Source: Planctomycetaceae bacterium
GTDB taxonomy: Bacteria > Planctomycetota > Phycisphaerae > Phycisphaerales > SM1A02
Assembly (NCBI GenBank): GCA_027488265.1
Contig: JAIYCA010000257.1
Location: forward strand, 1 to 7,410
Direction of reading: 5' to 3'
Length of the DNA stretch: 7,410 nt
In this document: positions 4,939 through 7,410 of the stretch, piece by piece
Layout: each line of letters starts with the position of its first letter
Numbering within the stretch: position 1 is the stretch's first letter
Translations under genes and position numbers: made by a program
Notes under the pieces: model-generated
The model's database searches: none
What the model saw: only the letters and a program-made list of their open reading frames with translations
What the model was told of the DNA's origin: nothing

Positions 4939-6564
4939 ATGTCGATTTTCCCTCTCCCACAGTTCGAGCGCGACGCGGACCCGAAGTTCCGCGAGGCACT
5001 CACGGACGAGGAGATTTACGCCCGTCTGAAGCCGCCGACCTCGATCGTGGTGAAGTTCGGACGGATGAAACTCATCGGTGAGTACCCCTATCGCGGCGAC
5101 GCGAAACCAGGCTGCGGTTCGAAGCTCGTCGTGCGGACATTCCGCGCGATTGAGATCGCAGAGATGCTCACCACGACCTGCTCCAACTCAGGGTGTGGCA
5201 AGAGCGTTTCTCGCTCGGAGATGCTCAACTACATCGAGAATTCCGGCGGCCGCGATTACCCGTTCCAGACGAACGGCGAAGTGCTGCGCGTTGCGTCGAT
5301 CGACGACATCAATCGCGCCTCTTCGTGCGCCGACAAGGCGCGCGCAGAACTGCCACGCGTTCGTGCCATCGCTGCGGAGCGCAAATTCCCGGCGAAAATC
5401 GTTGATCTCGAACTCACGCTCGATGAATCGCTGCTGCTTGTGTATTACTTGTCCGACGAGCGCATCGATTTCCGCGATCTCGCGCAGGAACTCGCGCGCG
5501 CCTACCAGTGCCGTATCGAGATGCGTCAAGTTGGCGCACGTGACGAAGCGCGACTCGTCGCCGACTACGAGCGCTGCGGTCAACACTGCTGCTGCAAGAA
5601 CTTCTTGAAGGTTCTCAAGCCGATTTCGATGCGCGCGGCGAAGATCCAAAAGGCGACGCTCGATCCGTTGAAGATCTCCGGTCGCTGCGGGCGCTTGATG
5701 TGCTGCCTCCGTTACGAAGACGCGACGTACGAAGAACTTCGCAAGCGGCTTCCCAAGAACAAGACGCGTGTCGGTACGTCCGAAGGCCCTGGAATCGTCG
5801 TTGATTCGAAGATCCTCGTGCAACTCGTGCTCGTGCGGCTCGATCCGCCGCCCGGCGCGTTTCCTGGCGAATTTGGCCCAGAAATCGCGGTTCCCGTCGA
5901 GGAACTGATGGATCCGGATGCGTGCCCAGCGCCTGGCGAAGCGAAGGCGTCGGATCCGCTGCGCGGCATGAGTCAGCGCAGTGTGCGCGAGAAACTCGCT
6001 GCAGAGCGCGGCGCGAAACTCGCGAAGCAAGATCGCTATCGCGAGAAGGCTGGCGGACCCGCGCAGCCTGCCGCGGGCAGCGAGGAAGCCTCGGCAGACG
6101 GCGCTTCAGATTCTTCAAGTGCACGCGCGCAAGCCGTGTCGCGCGGTGAGTCGCGAAGTGAAGGAAGCGACGCCGCCACAGAATCCGGTGAAGGTGCCAC
6201 GAAGAAGAAGCGTCGTCGCAAGCGGAAGAAGCGCGGCGGTGGCGCGCCCGACGCGCGCAACGGCGCGGAAGGATCGGCACCGAGTGGTCGTGCTGCGAGC
6301 GATGCCGCGATGCGCGATGCGGGTGATGCTGATGGAGGCGATCAGGACGACGATGGCGATGATGATGCGCCTGACGCATCAGAAACGAACGGTGGCGCCG
6401 CGGGTGAGAGCGCGGGCGATATCGCGGCTGGGGGCGGCGATGGCGCACCGCGCAAGCGCAAGCGTCGTCGACGCCGTCGCGGCGGCGGCAATCGCGGTAA
6501 CGGTGGTAACGGTGGCGATGCGGGTGGCGGCTCGGCCGATGGCCCGTCGCCGACAGCATCCTGA
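4939..6564 (+). CDS. ricT: PSP1-domain protein, RicT (YaaT) family, with long charged tail
   Basis: This gene encodes a predicted 541-residue cytosolic protein. RicT of Bacillus works with two partners as an Fe-S complex that guides RNase Y in mRNA maturation; the same job here is inference. The PSP1 core spans about 30-300. It contains RIEMRQVGARDEA (192-204), CGQHCCC (213-219) and SGRCGRLMCCLRYE (247-260), the family's conserved Cys clusters that may bind a cluster or metal. Extra cysteines at 59, 81, 86 and 130 lie in the N-terminal part. From about 330 the protein turns low-complexity: a basic block KKKRRRKRKKR (422-432), an Asp-rich block (460-476), a second basic block RKRKRRRRRR (505-514) and a Gly/Asn-rich end. 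I chose ATG 4939 for its -10 element; an upstream TTG at 4909 is less likely. lepB follows after 72 bp. Confidence 0.9.
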   Translation: MSIFPLPQFERDADPKFREALTDEEIYARLKPPTSIVVKFGRMKLIGEYPYRGDAKPGCGSKLVVRTFRAIEIAEMLTTTCSNSGCGKSVSRSEMLNYIENSGGRDYPFQTNGEVLRVASIDDINRASSCADKARAELPRVRAIAAERKFPAKIVDLELTLDESLLLVYYLSDERIDFRDLAQELARAYQCRIEMRQVGARDEARLVADYERCGQHCCCKNFLKVLKPISMRAAKIQKATLDPLKISGRCGRLMCCLRYEDATYEELRKRLPKNKTRVGTSEGPGIVVDSKILVQLVLVRLDPPPGAFPGEFGPEIAVPVEELMDPDACPAPGEAKASDPLRGMSQRSVREKLAAERGAKLAKQDRYREKAGGPAQPAAGSEEASADGASDSSSARAQAVSRGESRSEGSDAATESGEGATKKKRRRKRKKRGGGAPDARNGAEGSAPSGRAASDAAMRDAGDADGGDQDDDGDDDAPDASETNGGAAGESAGDIAAGGGDGAPRKRKRRRRRRGGGNRGNGGNGGDAGGGSADGPSPTAS

Positions 6565-6636
6565 CGCGCGCTTTTCACACGTCGCCGCAGCGCACTTCGC
6601 GAAAGTCGAACAAGAGACGAGTATCACAGGTCACGG

Positions 6637-7410
6637 ATGACACCGACCATGACAACGACCACGACATCGACGCCGAAGAAGGAAGAGACAAACGTTGTCG
6701 AAACGGTGCAGTCGATCATCCTCGCGTTTGGTATCGCGATGGCTGCGCGCAGCTTTGTGACGGAAGGCTTCTTCATTCCGACGGGCTCAATGGCGCCGAC
6801 GTTGATGGGGCAGCACGCGCGCTTGACGGGGCCTTTCACGGGTTACGAGTATCCCGTCGACGCGCAGCTCTACGAGTCTGTGCGTGGCATGCTGGGCGCA
6901 AACTGGAAGCAAGAACTCGAAGGAATGCAGCGGCTGCGCCTCGCGGAGCGGAAGTTGCTCGAGCAGGAGCCAGCGCTTCGTCGGATGACGCGCGAACAAC
7001 TCGATGTGGAGTTGTCGAAGCGCTCGGGAATTCCCGCGGAAATGCTCGCGCGCTCACGCGCGGTGCCGGTTGTGTGGCCCGTCATCGATCCGATGATTTC
7101 CACGCAGCGTCCGGCGGCAGAAGCTTCGGTGGGTGAACTGCTGCCGAAGTCGTCGGCGGGCGACCGTGTGCTCGTCCTCAAGTACCTCTACAACTTCTTC
7201 GAGCCGCAACGCTGGGACGTCGTTGTCTTCAAGAACCCGACGAATCCGACGGGCGACGACTCGAGTTACATCAAGCGACTCGTCGGTTTGCCCGGCGAAC
7301 AACTGCTGCTCCTCGATGGCGATGTCTACACCGCGCCTCTTGGTGCGCCGCGATCAGAGTTCCGCATCGCACAGAAGCCCGAGTACGTGCAGCGCGCCGT
7401 GTGGCAGACG
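6637..7410 (+). CDS. lepB: Signal peptidase I, 3' end beyond the window
   Basis: The first 258 residues are present and the frame is still open at the window edge. The enzyme is a membrane-anchored Ser/Lys protease that removes signal peptides from exported proteins on the outer face of the membrane. A hydrophobic segment (about 20-40) acts as anchor after a Thr-rich N-terminus. The catalytic Ser is at 51 in IPTGSMAPTL, and the general-base Lys is at 213 in SSYIKRLVGLPGE. The substrate-binding strand GDRVLVLKY (175-183) normally follows the Ser box closely. Here about 115 residues separate them, including a charged, probably helical stretch (about 90-130). HARLTGPFTGYEYPV just after the Ser box resembles, as I recall it, the zinc-ribbon-like insert of planctomycete homologues with its cysteines lost. 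No TAnnCT element precedes the ATG; an AGG at 6628-6630 could be a weak ribosome binding site. ATG 6649 is an alternative start. It may be co-transcribed with ricT. Confidence 0.93.
   Translation, partial: MTPTMTTTTTSTPKKEETNVVETVQSIILAFGIAMAARSFVTEGFFIPTGSMAPTLMGQHARLTGPFTGYEYPVDAQLYESVRGMLGANWKQELEGMQRLRLAERKLLEQEPALRRMTREQLDVELSKRSGIPAEMLARSRAVPVVWPVIDPMISTQRPAAEASVGELLPKSSAGDRVLVLKYLYNFFEPQRWDVVVFKNPTNPTGDDSSYIKRLVGLPGEQLLLLDGDVYTAPLGAPRSEFRIAQKPEYVQRAVWQT

Noticed and set aside
4596..5003. Minus-strand frame of 135 codons across the spacer and ricT start
   Set aside because: Runs through the repeats and antisense to the ricT promoter and start; composition is arbitrary.
6565..6636. Terminator or promoter between ricT and lepB
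   Set aside because: No convincing hairpin with a T-tract and no TAnnCT element at the right distance; co-transcription is the simpler reading.

Overview
The window is a GC-rich stretch of bacterial chromosome with five protein-coding genes, all housekeeping or regulatory. The best guess for the source is Planctomycetota, perhaps a Phycisphaerae relative. This is inference from three things: a signal peptidase I with a large insertion between its catalytic boxes, a RicT/PSP1 protein directly upstream of it, and the absence of Shine-Dalgarno sequences before most starts. No rRNA, tRNA, CRISPR array, phage gene or transposase gene is visible.

Layout: positions 1-189 hold a dispersed repeat copy at the left edge, a good intrinsic terminator for yggS (minus strand) and a short tandem repeat. 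yggS (PLP homeostasis protein) runs leftward from 1116 to 190. A 64-bp divergent promoter region separates it from gpmI (cofactor-independent phosphoglycerate mutase, 1181-2887). der (two-domain ribosome-assembly GTPase, 2900-4375) follows 12 bp later, and its probable promoter overlaps the gpmI stop codon. Positions 4376-4938 are non-coding and unusually rich in repeats and hairpins. ricT (PSP1-domain Fe-S protein with a charged disordered tail) spans 4939-6564. lepB (signal peptidase I) starts at 6637 and runs off the right edge.

The genes serve unrelated core tasks (vitamin B6 balance, glycolysis, 50S assembly, probable RNA-processing control, protein secretion), so this is not one pathway. 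I see no new enzymatic or defence system. What stands out is non-coding: (i) four of the five genes have a TAnnCT hexamer ending 7-10 nt before the ATG, which predicts leaderless or nearly leaderless mRNAs; (ii) the der-ricT spacer carries three families of repeats or hairpins, one of which has a second copy in opposite orientation at position 1, so that each copy lies just downstream of a gene. On the protein side, the RicT tail and the signal peptidase insertion are the most unusual parts.
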